DNA of 64,000 nucleotides from JAOPZW01 sp036379935 (GCA_036379935.1 DASVFT010000022.1:1-64000); one strand, 5' to 3'. Positions 42,514 to 51,076 are shown, counted from the stretch's first letter. Translations and numbers: made by a program. The notes: a model not told the origin generated them from the sequence alone.

Positions 42514-42993
42514 CTACCGACCGCCCAGCAGCCCGCGCAGCCCGTCGAGGACCCCCGCACGCACGCGGCCGCGGCGGGGCCGACGCCGGGCGGCGGGAGC
42601 CGGCGGCCGCGGCGGCCCGGGCGGCGCTGGCGTGGGTGGGTCCCAGCGCTGGCCGCGCGCCTCGGCCTGCGCGACGGCGGCGCGCCAGCGCTCGATCAGG
42701 CGCAGCGTCTGGTCGCCGTCGGCCACGTCGCTGGTCGAGGCCCACGGGACGCCCCGCGCCCACCACAGCGTCCAGTCGTCGCGGCGCCCGCGGAGCGTGC
42801 CCGACCAGCTCCCGAGTCGGACGGCCTCGCCCGCGCTGCGCAGGGCCTGCTCGGCGACGTGCTGCTCCACGACGCAGAGGTCGCACCCCGACGTGCGCCA
42901 GAAGATGGCGTAGCGATCATCGCGCGGCACCAGGTACGCGTCGCTCAGCGCGGTGATGAACGCGGTGCGCGCCGGAGGGTCCTCGGTCTTCAT
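42514..42993 (-). CDS. hypothetical protein
   Basis: A 159-residue protein. FITALSDAYLVPRDDRYAIFW, CDLCVVEQHVAEQALR, DDWTLWWARGVPWASTSDVADGD and LRLIERWRAAVAQAEARG give a compact folded part of about 120 residues with several Trp, then a Pro/Arg-rich tail (PPTPAPPGPPRPPAP). I do not recognise a family. Acidic core and basic tail. The ATG at 42993 begins the well-behaved sequence; 27 open codons upstream are not convincing. Confidence 0.6.
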   Translation of the reverse strand: MKTEDPPARTAFITALSDAYLVPRDDRYAIFWRTSGCDLCVVEQHVAEQALRSAGEAVRLGSWSGTLRGRRDDWTLWWARGVPWASTSDVADGDQTLRLIERWRAAVAQAEARGQRWDPPTPAPPGPPRPPAPAARRRPRRGRVRAGVLDGLRGLLGGR

Positions 42994-43510
42994 CGCTCGG
43001 GCGGGGTGCGGGACGTGAGCGCTGCTTAGCCGCGGCAACGCGCTTCCAAACCACATCACTAGGTCGCCCCGCACGATTGACGAACCAGGCGGCGCGTCAG
43101 GACCAACCTACGCCATGCCCGCGCGTTCTTCTCTACGGGGGCAACCGCCAGGACGGCTGCGTCGACCGGTCACGGAACAGGCCGGCGTTGGGGGGACAGG
43201 GCCCCGGACAAGACGTCCGGGGTCGCTGTCCACCTTCGCCGGGCGACGCGGAACTTCGCACTCACGGGCAGATTCTGTGCGATTTGGCTCGCAGGCGTAC
43301 GAACTCGCCGCGTTACGGCGTAACGTCGACGTTGCAAGGACGCATCGCGCTGTGAGCCGGAGCCCCAATCGGCTCCAGCGCGCCCCGGCCCCTCGGCCGG
43401 TTGCCCCCCAAACGCCGTGCCGGGGGCGCCGGGGCACCTTTCGCGCGCGCCTTCACCACATCGCGACGTCCGGCCAACATTTTCTCTTCGCGTTGGCGCA
43501 TACTGAGCAG
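42994..43510. other. 517-bp intergenic region with a perfect hairpin
   Basis: Between two divergent genes. CCCCGGAC (43202-43209), a 5-nt loop, and GTCCGGGG (43215-43222) form a perfect 8-bp stem. No tRNA or known riboswitch pattern is seen. Frames here read as random high-GC sequence, although base composition is slightly less GC-rich around 43440-43510. Confidence 0.5.
43499..43504 (+). promoter_or_regulatory. -10 hexamer CATACT for the sigma factor
   Basis: The hexamer ends 6 nt before the ATG at 43511. Confidence 0.45.
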
Positions 43511-45103
43511 ATGGCGGCCACTGCGGTCCCACTTCGCCCTCGACGCCGCTCACGCGGGCCGTCGATCCGGCGAGTGGGCGACGATCGGCTCGTCGCTCGC
43601 GTCCGGGCCGGGGACGACGCCGCGTTCGAGGCCATCTACGACCGCTACGCCCGCGGACTCCTCGCCTTCTGCCGCCACATGCTCGGCAGCCGTCACGAGG
43701 CCGAGGACGCTCTGCAGCATTCCTTCGCGTCCGCCTACCGGGCGCTGCGCGGCGGCGGCGACGCGGTGATCGAGCTGCGGCCCTGGCTCTACACGATCGC
43801 ACGCAACCGCTGCCTGTCCGCGTTGCGCTCGCAGCGCGAGGAGCTTGGCGTGGATGGGCGCCAGCTGGAACGTGGCTCGCTCGACGGCCTGGCGACCCAG
43901 ATCCAGCTGCGCGCCGAGCTGCGCGAGCTGGTCGATGACGTCCGGCGCCTGCCCGACGACCAGCGCGCCGCCCTCGTGCTCTTCGAGCTCGGCGACCAGT
44001 CCCACGAGGAGATCGCTGCGGTCCTCGGGGTGCGGCGGGAGAAGGTCAAGGCGCTGGTCTTCCAGGCGCGCGCGGGGCTGCTGCGCGCGCGCGAGGCGCG
44101 CGACGCCTCCTGCCTCGACGTCCGCCAGCAGCTGGCCACCGCGGTCGGGAGGCTCCCGTCGCGAGGCATGACGCGCGCCCACGTCGATCGCTGCCCCGCG
44201 TGCGCCGCGTTCGAGCGCGACGTGCGGCGCCAGCGGTCGGCGCTGGCGGCGATCCTCCCGGTCGCGCCGACCGTGGGCCTGAAGGCGTCGGTGCTCGGCT
44301 TCGCCCTGGGCGGTGGCGGCGGAGCGGCGGCGCTGACCGGCGCGGGCGCCGGCGGTGGGGCCACTGTGGCGGCCGGCAGCGCGCTCGCGGCCGGCGCCAC
44401 GACCGCCGGCGGCGCAGGAGCCGGCGTGGCCGGCGCCCTCAGCAGCGGTGCCGCGGCCACCGTCGCGGGGGGCCTGGCCACCGGCGCGCACGTCGGCGGC
44501 GGCATCGCCGCCAAGGGGCTCGTGGCCAAGATCCTCGCCGTCGTCGTCGTGGCCGGCGGGACCGGCGAGGTCAGGCACCTCGCCAGCGAGACGCCGGTGA
44601 GTCCGACGGTGGCGACGCCGGCCTTCGCGGCCAAGCCGCAGCTCGCCGCCGACACGCCGGGGCGCCACGCGAAGAGCCACCCCGCGCTCGATCCCCCCGT
44701 TCAGGCGGCGCCCGCCGATCCGCTCGTGCAGACCGGTGGGCCGGCGCCCGCGCCTGCCCGCGCGGACGCGCTGCCGCCCGCGGCATCCGCACCGGCGCCG
44801 GTCCACGGCCCCGAGCCCGCGTCGGCGCCGGTGTCGGCGTCGACCGCGCCCGCATCGGACCTCGCTCCGGACCCGTCGCCGGGATCGACGACGACGTCCA
44901 CGACGGAGGCCGAGTCGACGACGACCACGCCCGCCGCAACCACGACGCCCACGACGACGACCGGCACCACGAGCGCGCCCGCGGACGCCGGCACGCCGGC
45001 GCCGCCGCCCGACTCGGTCACCGTCCCGCCCGATGCGGCCCCCGTCGCGCCCACGGATGATCCGCCGCCCCCCGCTCCTGCGCCCGCGCAAGCGCAGGAG
45101 TGA
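43511..45103 (+). CDS. ECF sigma factor fused to zinc anti-sigma motif and exported tail
   Basis: A 530-residue protein. Sigma-2 spans about residues 24-95 (AFEAIYDRYARGLLAFCRHML, HEAEDALQHSFASAYRAL), sigma-4 about 130-190 (LPDDQRAALVLFELGDQSHEEIAAVLGVRREKVKALV). Then comes HVDRCPACAAFE, an H-x3-C-x2-C anti-sigma zinc-finger motif, a Gly/Ala-rich region, a likely membrane helix (GLVAKILAVVVVAGG), and about 170 residues of Pro/Thr/Ala. It looks like a membrane-tethered sigma factor carrying its own inhibitor. The gene stops 19 bp before the HD-GYP regulator. Confidence 0.82.
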   Translation: MAATAVPLRPRRRSRGPSIRRVGDDRLVARVRAGDDAAFEAIYDRYARGLLAFCRHMLGSRHEAEDALQHSFASAYRALRGGGDAVIELRPWLYTIARNRCLSALRSQREELGVDGRQLERGSLDGLATQIQLRAELRELVDDVRRLPDDQRAALVLFELGDQSHEEIAAVLGVRREKVKALVFQARAGLLRAREARDASCLDVRQQLATAVGRLPSRGMTRAHVDRCPACAAFERDVRRQRSALAAILPVAPTVGLKASVLGFALGGGGGAAALTGAGAGGGATVAAGSALAAGATTAGGAGAGVAGALSSGAAATVAGGLATGAHVGGGIAAKGLVAKILAVVVVAGGTGEVRHLASETPVSPTVATPAFAAKPQLAADTPGRHAKSHPALDPPVQAAPADPLVQTGGPAPAPARADALPPAASAPAPVHGPEPASAPVSASTAPASDLAPDPSPGSTTTSTTEAESTTTTPAATTTPTTTTGTTSAPADAGTPAPPPDSVTVPPDAAPVAPTDDPPPPAPAPAQAQE

Positions 45104-45122
45104 GCGTCAGCTCGGATCCCTG

Positions 45123-46712
45123 ATGGTGGCGACTGACGCAGCGCGCGAGGCGACGGGCATCACGCGGACGGAGATCGTCGCGGCGCTCTCGCTTGCCAGC
45201 GACATCGCGATGGGGCAGCCGCTGGAGTCAGGGCTGGACATCTGCCGCATCGCCCTCACTCTCAGCGACGAGGCGGGGCTCGACGACGCCGAGCGGGTGC
45301 GCGTCTTCCACGTCGCGCTGCTGCGCCACGTCGGGTGCACGGCGGAGAACGCGGCGTTCGCTTCGATCATCGGCGACGAGATCGCCTTCCGCCACGGCGG
45401 GACGACGATCGACATGTCGGCTCCGCGTGCGATGGGCGCCTACATGCTGCGCCACCTCGTGCGCACGAACGGGCTGCTGGGCACGGCGGCCAAGCTGGTC
45501 GAGATGGCCGGCGCCCGCGACCGGCTGCAGTCCGGCGTGCTGGCCGTCTGCGAGGTGGCCGAGCTGCTGGCCGCACAGCTTGGCCTCGGCGACGACATCC
45601 AGCGCGACCTGTACCTGTTCAACGAGCGCTGGGACGGCAAGAGCTTCCTCAAGCGCGTGAAGGGAGAGGACGTCCCGGTGGCGGACCGGGTCGTGCAGAT
45701 CGCCGAGTGCGCGTCGGTCTATCGCGCGCTGGGCGGTCCCGAGGCGGCGGTCAGTGTCGTGCGCGAGCGCGCCGGAAGCGCGTTCGACCCGCGCCTGTCC
45801 GATGTCCTGGCCCGCAAGGCGGACACCGTGCTGGCCCGCGTCGACGACTCGCTGTGGGACGTCGTCCTGGCCGCGGCGCCCGCGGACGACGGCCCCCTGG
45901 AGGGCGAAGCCCTCGACGCCGCGCTCGAGGCCGTGGCCGAGTTCGTCGACCTCAAGTCGAGTTTCACCGTCGGGCACTCGTCCGGCGTCGCGCGCCTGGC
46001 GGCGGAGGCCGGCCGCCACGCGGGCCTCCCCGACGCCGAGGTCGCCACGCTGCGCGCGGCGAGCCTGGTCCACGACCTCGGCCGCGTCGGCGTCTCCTCG
46101 ACGATCTGGGAGAAGCCCGGCCCGCTGAACGCCGACGAGTGGGAGCGCGTGCGCCTGCACCCCTACCACGGCGAGCGCGCGCTGGCACGCTCACGGGGGC
46201 TCGCACGCCTGGCCGCGATCGCGTCGCGCCACCACGAGCGCTGTGACGGCACCGGCTACCACCGCGGCCTCGACGCGCGCTCGCTGTCGCAGACGGCGCG
46301 CCTCCTCGCCGCGGCCGACGTCTTCCACGCGATGACCGAGCCGCGCCCCCACCGCGCGGCGCTGGAGCCCGCGCGGGCCGCCGAGGGACTGCGGGACGAG
46401 GCGCGCGCGGGCCGCCTGGACGGCGATGCCGTCGCGTGCGTGCTGGTCGCCGCCGGCGAGGCTCCGCGGCGCCGGCGCGAGCACGTCGCGGGCCTGACCG
46501 CGCGCGAGCTCGAGGTGCTGCGGCTGCTGGCTCGCGGGCTCTCGACGCGCGAGATCGCCAGCCACCTGGTCGTCACGCCCAAGACCGCCGACAGCCACAT
46601 CCAGCACATCTACGCCAAGGCGGGCGTCTCGACGCGCGCGGCCGCGACCGTCTTCGCCATGCGCCACGACCTGCTCGACACGGCGCAAAGTTCAGGTGAA
46701 CTCCCGATGTAG
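45123..46712 (+). CDS. tandem HD-GYP / LuxR-HTH regulator (copy 1)
   Basis: A 529-residue protein. Residues about 270-440 are an HD-GYP domain with all expected metal ligands (VGHSSGVARLA, SLVHDLGRVGV, RLHPYHGERA, SRHHERCDGTGYH); the GYP is GYH. Residues about 20-245 repeat the fold without ligands: ALLRHVGCTAEN stands for LLHDVGK, and FNERWDGKSFLKRVKGEDV stands for HHERWDGxGYPxGLxGEEI. Residues 460-525 are a LuxR HTH (LTARELEVLRLLARGLSTREIASHLVV). It is probably a transcription factor whose phosphodiesterase or degenerate domain senses a nucleotide. A SnoaL gene follows. Confidence 0.86.
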   Translation: MVATDAAREATGITRTEIVAALSLASDIAMGQPLESGLDICRIALTLSDEAGLDDAERVRVFHVALLRHVGCTAENAAFASIIGDEIAFRHGGTTIDMSAPRAMGAYMLRHLVRTNGLLGTAAKLVEMAGARDRLQSGVLAVCEVAELLAAQLGLGDDIQRDLYLFNERWDGKSFLKRVKGEDVPVADRVVQIAECASVYRALGGPEAAVSVVRERAGSAFDPRLSDVLARKADTVLARVDDSLWDVVLAAAPADDGPLEGEALDAALEAVAEFVDLKSSFTVGHSSGVARLAAEAGRHAGLPDAEVATLRAASLVHDLGRVGVSSTIWEKPGPLNADEWERVRLHPYHGERALARSRGLARLAAIASRHHERCDGTGYHRGLDARSLSQTARLLAAADVFHAMTEPRPHRAALEPARAAEGLRDEARAGRLDGDAVACVLVAAGEAPRRRREHVAGLTARELEVLRLLARGLSTREIASHLVVTPKTADSHIQHIYAKAGVSTRAAATVFAMRHDLLDTAQSSGELPM

Positions 46713-46771
46713 GAGCGCGGCCGCGAGCGCATGCTTGACGACGTCACCGACCCGATCGAAGGAGGAGTCAC

Positions 46772-47212
46772 ATGACCGCCAAGGAGCTCGCCATCGAGGC
46801 TTTCCGCCGCTCCGACGCACGCGACCTGGAGGGGTTCGTCGGGATGTTCGCGCCCGACTGCGAGTGGGTCGCGCCCGGCACCGAGGCGCGCGGCCACGAC
46901 GCGCTGCGCGAGTATCTGCAGCCGTTCTGGCTCGGCTTCAGCCGTTACCACCACGAGATCTCGCGCACCGTCGAGGGCGGGGACGACGTCGTCGCCGTCG
47001 AGGGCACCTGGAACGGCGTCAACGACGGACCGCTCCTGACGCCCGAGGGCCAGCAGATGCCGGCCACGGGCCGCGCGGTGACCCTGCACTTCGTGATGGT
47101 CGGAACCCGCGACGCCGACTCCGAGCTCATCCGCTCGGTGCACCTCTACTTCGACCAGATCGAGTTCCTCGGACAGCTCGGGCTGCTTCCCGAGCCGGCG
47201 GCCGCCGCGTAG
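46772..47212 (+). CDS. SnoaL-like/NTF2-fold protein (copy 1)
   Basis: A 146-residue NTF2-like protein: AIEAFRRSDARDLEGFVGMFAPDCEWVAPGTEARGHDAL, then VAVEGTWNGVNDG, and VHLYFDQIEFLGQLGLLPE. GGAGGAG precedes the ATG at a good distance. An 11-bp palindrome TGACG-A-CGTCA lies at 46736-46746 in the leader. The partner of the regulator upstream; its small-molecule ligand or reaction is unknown. Confidence 0.85.
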   Translation: MTAKELAIEAFRRSDARDLEGFVGMFAPDCEWVAPGTEARGHDALREYLQPFWLGFSRYHHEISRTVEGGDDVVAVEGTWNGVNDGPLLTPEGQQMPATGRAVTLHFVMVGTRDADSELIRSVHLYFDQIEFLGQLGLLPEPAAAA

Positions 47213-47229
47213 GGAGGCTTGCTCGACAC

Positions 47230-47235
47230 TAGACT
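47230..47235 (+). promoter_or_regulatory. -10 hexamer TAGACT for regulator copy 2
   Basis: The hexamer ends 8 nt before the GTG at 47244, which supports that start over TTG at 47235. Confidence 0.48.
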
Positions 47236-47243
47236 TGCCGCCC

Positions 47244-48788
47244 GTGCGCGAGCCGGTCGGCATCGCCGGCGTCGTAGCGGCGCTGTCCGTGACGAGCGAC
47301 CTGACCCGCGGGCATCCGCCGGGCGAGGCGATGCGCGCGTGCCTGCTCGCGACCGAGCTCGCGCGCCGGGCGGGGCTCGACGACGCGCGGCAGGGCGACG
47401 TCTACTACACGACGCTCCTGCGCTTCGCCGGTTGCGCCGCGACGTCGCATGAGATCGCCGCCGCGCTTGGGGGCAACGACATCGTCGTCCGCGCGCGCGG
47501 CGATCTCATCGACGAGACGCGGCCCATCGAGGCGCTGCGGATGCTCGCGAGCCTGGGCGAGGGCGCCGGCCGTCTACGGATGCTGAGCCGCGCCGCGGGC
47601 GCGGGGAAGTTCTTCGCCGAGGGCGCGCGCGCCGACTGCGAGGTCGGCGCCGACCTGACGCGGCGCCTGCGGCTGCCTGACACCGTGAGCCGCGCCGTCC
47701 TCGACGGCTTCGAGCGCTTCGACGGGCGCGGGGTGCCGGCCGGGCGAGCCGGCGAGGAGATCGCCGAGGCGGCGCGCTTCGCGGCGGTCGGCTACGCGGC
47801 CGTCATGTTCGACGCCGTGGGCGGCGGCGCGGCCGCGAGGCAGACCGTCGCTCGCTGGTCGGGACGCGCGCTCGATCCGGCGATCGTCGCGGTCTTCGCC
47901 GATGCGCCGGCGGAGCTTCTGGAGATCTCGAGCCCGGACGACCTCTGGGCCGCGGTCGTCGACGCCGAGCGCGCGCCGCGGCGCGCGTTCCGCGACGAGG
48001 CCGCTCTCGACGAGGCCCTCGCCGGCTTCGGCGACGCCGCCGACCTCAAGTCGCCGTGGTTCCACGGCCACTCGCGCGGCGTCGCGGCCCTCGCCCGGGC
48101 GGCGGCGTCGCTCGACGCGTCGGTCGACGCGGAGCTCGTCCACCGGGCCGGGCTGCTCCACGACCTCGGTCGCGTGGCCGTCCCGACCGGCGTCTGGGAT
48201 CGGCCGGGGCCGCTGCGGCCCGAGGAGTGGGAGCTCGTGCGCCTGCACCCGTACCACTCCGGACGGATCCTGGCGCGCTCGCCGGTGCTCGCCCCGCTGG
48301 GGTCGATCGCGAGCCGCCACCACGAGCGCACCGACGGCTCCGGCTACCCGGCCGGCGTGCGCGCGTCGGAGCTGGAGGCCGGCGCCTGCCTGCTCGCCGC
48401 CGCCGACGTGCTCCACGCGCTCGGTGAGCCGCGACCGCATCGGCCCGTGCTCGACTCGGCCGGCGCGTCGCGCGTCCTCTCGGACCTGCCGCTCGACCGC
48501 GACGCCATCCGTGCCGTGCTCGAGGCCGCCGGCGCACCGCCGCCGGCGTTGCCGCCGCTGCCCGCCGACCTCACCGAGCGCGAGCTCGACGTCCTGCGCC
48601 GTCTCGTCTCGGGGCGCACCGAGCGCCAGGTCGCGACCGAGCTCGTGATCTCACCCTCGACCGTTCATACGCACACGGTCCACATCTACGCCAAGTGCGG
48701 CGTCTCGACGCGCGCCGGCCTGGCGATGTTCGCGATGGAGCACGGGCTCACGGCGCGGACCGGCCGGGTGGTCGCAAAGATCACCTGA
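47244..48788 (+). CDS. tandem HD-GYP / LuxR-HTH regulator (copy 2)
   Basis: A 514-residue paralogue of the protein at 45123. The active HD-GYP domain has GHSRGVAALA, GLLHDLGRVAV, RLHPYHSGRI and SRHHERTDGSGYPAGV, here with intact GYP. The N-terminal half is again degenerate (TTLLRFAGCAATS, FERFDGRGVPAGRAGEEI keeps the GxP frame but lacks HH). HTH: LTERELDVLRRLVSGRTERQVATELVI. Sequence identity to copy 1 is moderate by eye, so the duplication is old. A SnoaL gene follows again. Confidence 0.86.
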   Translation: MREPVGIAGVVAALSVTSDLTRGHPPGEAMRACLLATELARRAGLDDARQGDVYYTTLLRFAGCAATSHEIAAALGGNDIVVRARGDLIDETRPIEALRMLASLGEGAGRLRMLSRAAGAGKFFAEGARADCEVGADLTRRLRLPDTVSRAVLDGFERFDGRGVPAGRAGEEIAEAARFAAVGYAAVMFDAVGGGAAARQTVARWSGRALDPAIVAVFADAPAELLEISSPDDLWAAVVDAERAPRRAFRDEAALDEALAGFGDAADLKSPWFHGHSRGVAALARAAASLDASVDAELVHRAGLLHDLGRVAVPTGVWDRPGPLRPEEWELVRLHPYHSGRILARSPVLAPLGSIASRHHERTDGSGYPAGVRASELEAGACLLAAADVLHALGEPRPHRPVLDSAGASRVLSDLPLDRDAIRAVLEAAGAPPPALPPLPADLTERELDVLRRLVSGRTERQVATELVISPSTVHTHTVHIYAKCGVSTRAGLAMFAMEHGLTARTGRVVAKIT

Positions 48789-48819
48789 ACGGTCGATGGT
48801 CGTGGCGGCGCGGCGTCCC

Positions 48820-48840
48820 TAGGGTTGCGCCAAGGCAACC
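48820..48840 (+). promoter_or_regulatory. promoter and inverted repeat of SnoaL copy 2
   Basis: TAGGGT at 48820-48825 is a -10 candidate; GGTTGC (48823-48828) and GCAACC (48835-48840) form an inverted repeat over the expected start of transcription. A plausible operator for the adjacent LuxR-type regulator. Confidence 0.42.
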
Positions 48841-48855
48841 GCGAAAGGAGCGACC

Positions 48856-49266
48856 ATGACCACCGACACCGCTGCAGCCAACGACATCGGCGTCGTCCGC
48901 GCAGGCTTCCAGGCGTTCGCGAACGGCGACCTCGGCGCGTTCGCCGCCCTGTTCAACGAGGACGCGACCTGGAATCACCGCAACGACGACCGCTTCGGCG
49001 GCGTTCACCAGGGGCGCGACGGGATCGTGGCCTTCGTCGGCGAGTCGGCGCAGCTCACCGCCGGTACGCTGCGCGCCGTCCCGGAGTCGATCATGGCCAA
49101 TGGCGAGGGCCAGGTCGCCGTGGTCGTGCGCGTGAGCGCCACGCGCCCGGACGGCCGCTCGTTCGACGACCAGCAGGTCCTCCTCTTCACGCTCGACGGC
49201 GACCACGTCGGCAGCGTCGACCAGTTCGTCGGCGACCCGCCGGCCGTGACCGCGTTCTGGGCATGA
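48856..49266 (+). CDS. SnoaL-like/NTF2-fold protein (copy 2)
   Basis: A 136-residue NTF2-like protein: VVRAGFQAFANGDLGAFAALFNEDATWNHRNDDRFGGVHQGRDGI is the SnoaL opening block, ending with VDQFVGDPPAVTAFWA. AAAGGAG lies 6 nt before the ATG. Same position relative to an HD-GYP/LuxR gene as copy 1. Enzyme activity not known. Confidence 0.85.
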   Translation: MTTDTAAANDIGVVRAGFQAFANGDLGAFAALFNEDATWNHRNDDRFGGVHQGRDGIVAFVGESAQLTAGTLRAVPESIMANGEGQVAVVVRVSATRPDGRSFDDQQVLLFTLDGDHVGSVDQFVGDPPAVTAFWA

Positions 49267-49286
49267 GCCGCGGGGCGACGCTCCCG

Positions 49287-49292
49287 TAGCAT
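49287..49292 (+). promoter_or_regulatory. -10 hexamer TAGCAT for the gene at 49299
   Basis: The hexamer ends 6 nt before the GTG at 49299. Confidence 0.45.
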
Positions 49293-49298
49293 CGAGCC

Positions 49299-49964
49299 GT
49301 GGGGCTCGGCGGGGGACATCGCGCACGTCGTGCGACCGGAAAGCCCTCGGTCTGCGCCAGGATGTTCCTCGTCGTCCCCGGCGAGCGGTTCCGACCGCCG
49401 CCGCGACTCGACGATCCCGACCTTCGGGCGGCCTACGACCAGGGCGTGCGTGACGCCGCCGCTCGGTCCTCGCGTGAGAAGCCCTCCATCCTGAGCGCCG
49501 AGGAGCTCGATCGTCTCGCGACACTCGGCCGCGAGGCCCGGCGTGCCTACCTGCTCGCCGCTCGGCGCGAGCCGGTCCGGGCGCCGCCGCCGTTGGCCCT
49601 CGACGCCGCCTTGCTGGCTCTGGAGGGCTTCGCGATCGTGTGGGCGGCCGGGGTCCGCGGGCTTGCCCGAACCATCGTCCGCGTGCCGCCCCTCTTGGCC
49701 CTCACCGCGTTCACCACAGGGGCGCGCAAGCGCATCGAGCGGCGTCGCGCCCGCGACCTGGGCCTCAGCATCACCACGGCGCCGCAGCGGATCGTCGGCG
49801 GGGCGCATCTCGCGCTCCTGCTGGCCGTCGTGCCCTGCCGGCTGTACCACCGCCATCGAGACAGCAGCGCGCGCGACGACTGGCCGTTGATGCTCGCGCG
49901 CACGCTGATCGGACACTTCGTCGCGAGGCAGTCGTGGCACCGCGCGATGCGGGCCGCCAGCTGA
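49299..49964 (+). CDS. hypothetical protein with hydrophobic C-terminal half
   Basis: A 221-residue protein. RPPPRLDDPDLRAAYDQGVRDAA and LDRLATLGREARRAYLLAARRE are helical; then hydrophobic stretches LALDAALLALEGFAIVWAAGV, VPPLLALTAFTTGA and GGAHLALLLAVVPCRL suggest two or three membrane-associated segments. No family recognised. The GTG at 49299 is supported by a -10 hexamer; ATG 49362 is an alternative. It ends 14 bp before the left attachment repeat of the integrated element. Confidence 0.6.
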   Translation: MGLGGGHRARRATGKPSVCARMFLVVPGERFRPPPRLDDPDLRAAYDQGVRDAAARSSREKPSILSAEELDRLATLGREARRAYLLAARREPVRAPPPLALDAALLALEGFAIVWAAGVRGLARTIVRVPPLLALTAFTTGARKRIERRRARDLGLSITTAPQRIVGGAHLALLLAVVPCRLYHRHRDSSARDDWPLMLARTLIGHFVARQSWHRAMRAAS

Positions 49965-49977
49965 CGTGCGCTTCCCA

Positions 49978-50019
49978 AGCCGACGGGGGGACTCGAACCC
50001 CCGACCCCATCATTACGAG
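49978..50019. repeat. left attachment repeat (tRNA-Thr 3' fragment)
   Basis: An exact 42-bp copy of the 3' half of tRNA-Thr (T arm, variable loop, anticodon arm up to the anticodon loop). The identity ends at 50019, where the element's own sequence begins. Confidence 0.88.
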
Positions 50020-50304
50020 ATAAGCCCGCCCCGTCCAAAGCTCACGACGGACGCCGGCAACTTCGGCGTCTGGATCGTCACGCTGGCCGCAGGCGTGTTC
50101 CTGTTGCCTCACATCTTCGGCTTCGTCGGCGCCCTTGTTGACAACTATCAGTACTACCGGCTGGCGATGAAGCGGCGCATCCCCGATGGGTGGGTCAAGC
50201 AGCCTTACGTAGAGACGAAGGCCGTGTTCGCCGAGGCGATCTTCATCTGCGTGATCGGTGGGTCAATGCTCGGGGTCCTGGCGCACTTCAACAAGCTTCA
50301 GTAG
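50020..50304 (+). pseudogene. membrane-protein fragment next to the attachment site
   Basis: An open frame runs out of the repeat and reads NFGVWIVTLAAGVFLLPHIFGFVGAL, then YRLAMKRRIPDGWVKQPYVE and AIFICVIGGSMLGVLAHFNKLQ: two membrane helices with a charged loop. No start codon lies between the repeat and the folded part except GTG at 50095, so the 5' end was probably lost at the recombination site. Function unknown. Confidence 0.45.
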
Positions 50305-50540
50305 TGCCCAAAGACCCCGGGAGATTGGCGCCGCGATCGCTCGAACCCGGGGTCACGAACTGACGGCGAAAAGGCAAGCCGTTGCAGTCGTCGCTCCCGC
50401 CGGCAGCCGCTGCGCCTCTGTGGCCGCGCGCCACACTTGCGCTTTCGCGTGAGGCTGTCGCACAAACCAGGTCGCCGGGCATGGCCGGTGCTGCGATGCC
50501 ACCCAGCGGGATCGACTGTGTGGGGCGGTAGCTTGGGCTC
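50305..50540. other. gap inside the element with a promoter
   Basis: No gene seen. TAGCTT at 50529-50534 ends 6 nt before the GTG of the DUF4262 gene. A T-arm-like string near 50340 does not extend to a tRNA. Confidence 0.45.
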
Positions 50541-50996
50541 GTGCATGACTCGGAGGAAGCGGAGATCCTGGAGCAGGTGCGCCAGTTGATGCACGACCAT
50601 GGGTTCGCCGTGGTCGCGGTTGGAGGCGGCGAGCACGGGCCGCCGTGGTCCTACACGGTGGGTCTTCATTCAGCGGGATTGCCGGAGCTTGTGATCGTGG
50701 GTGGCCTCTCAAGCGAGGGGCAGCACAGCACCTTGAGTATGCTCGCTGAACGCCTGCTGGCGGGCGAAAGCCTGCGGGTCGGTGCCCGCGATCCATCGGT
50801 CATCGAGGCGTTCGAGGTGACCTACATCGAGGTCGCTGACACGACGACCGAAGACTTCGCTGTGGCGCTGAGGCTGCAATCGGGGTTCCGCGCGGTGCAA
50901 GTCGTTTGGCCGGACACGGACAACCGCTTCCCATGGGAGCAGGGCTACGGCTTCAGCCTGGTGGAGCAGCGACTGCTTGGCCTGCCGCCGGCCTGA
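50541..50996 (+). CDS. DUF4262 protein
   Basis: A 151-residue protein: VRQLMHDHGFAVVAVGGGEHGPPWSYTVGL is the DUF4262 opening (G-x-P-x-x-x-Y-T-V-G-L), followed by LPELVIVGGL and FRAVQVVWPDTDNRFPWEQGY, the family's C-terminal block. Its molecular role is unknown; it is often carried on accessory elements. GTG start. Codon use is less GC-rich than in the flanking chromosome. Confidence 0.85.
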   Translation: MHDSEEAEILEQVRQLMHDHGFAVVAVGGGEHGPPWSYTVGLHSAGLPELVIVGGLSSEGQHSTLSMLAERLLAGESLRVGARDPSVIEAFEVTYIEVADTTTEDFAVALRLQSGFRAVQVVWPDTDNRFPWEQGYGFSLVEQRLLGLPPA

Positions 50997-51076
50997 GCGA
51001 CCGTGGTTCTCATTCGCCAGAGCTCTCGGTCCAAGTGGCTGCCGCCGTCCTCGCCAAGACGCTCGCTGCTAAGATT

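Noticed and set aside
43077..43355. A 92-codon plus-strand frame in the gap before the sigma factor
   Set aside because: Composition is random-like and no start signal is present.
50335..50365. T-arm-like sequence inside the element, considered as a second tRNA
   Set aside because: The T stem does not pair and no acceptor or anticodon arm follows.
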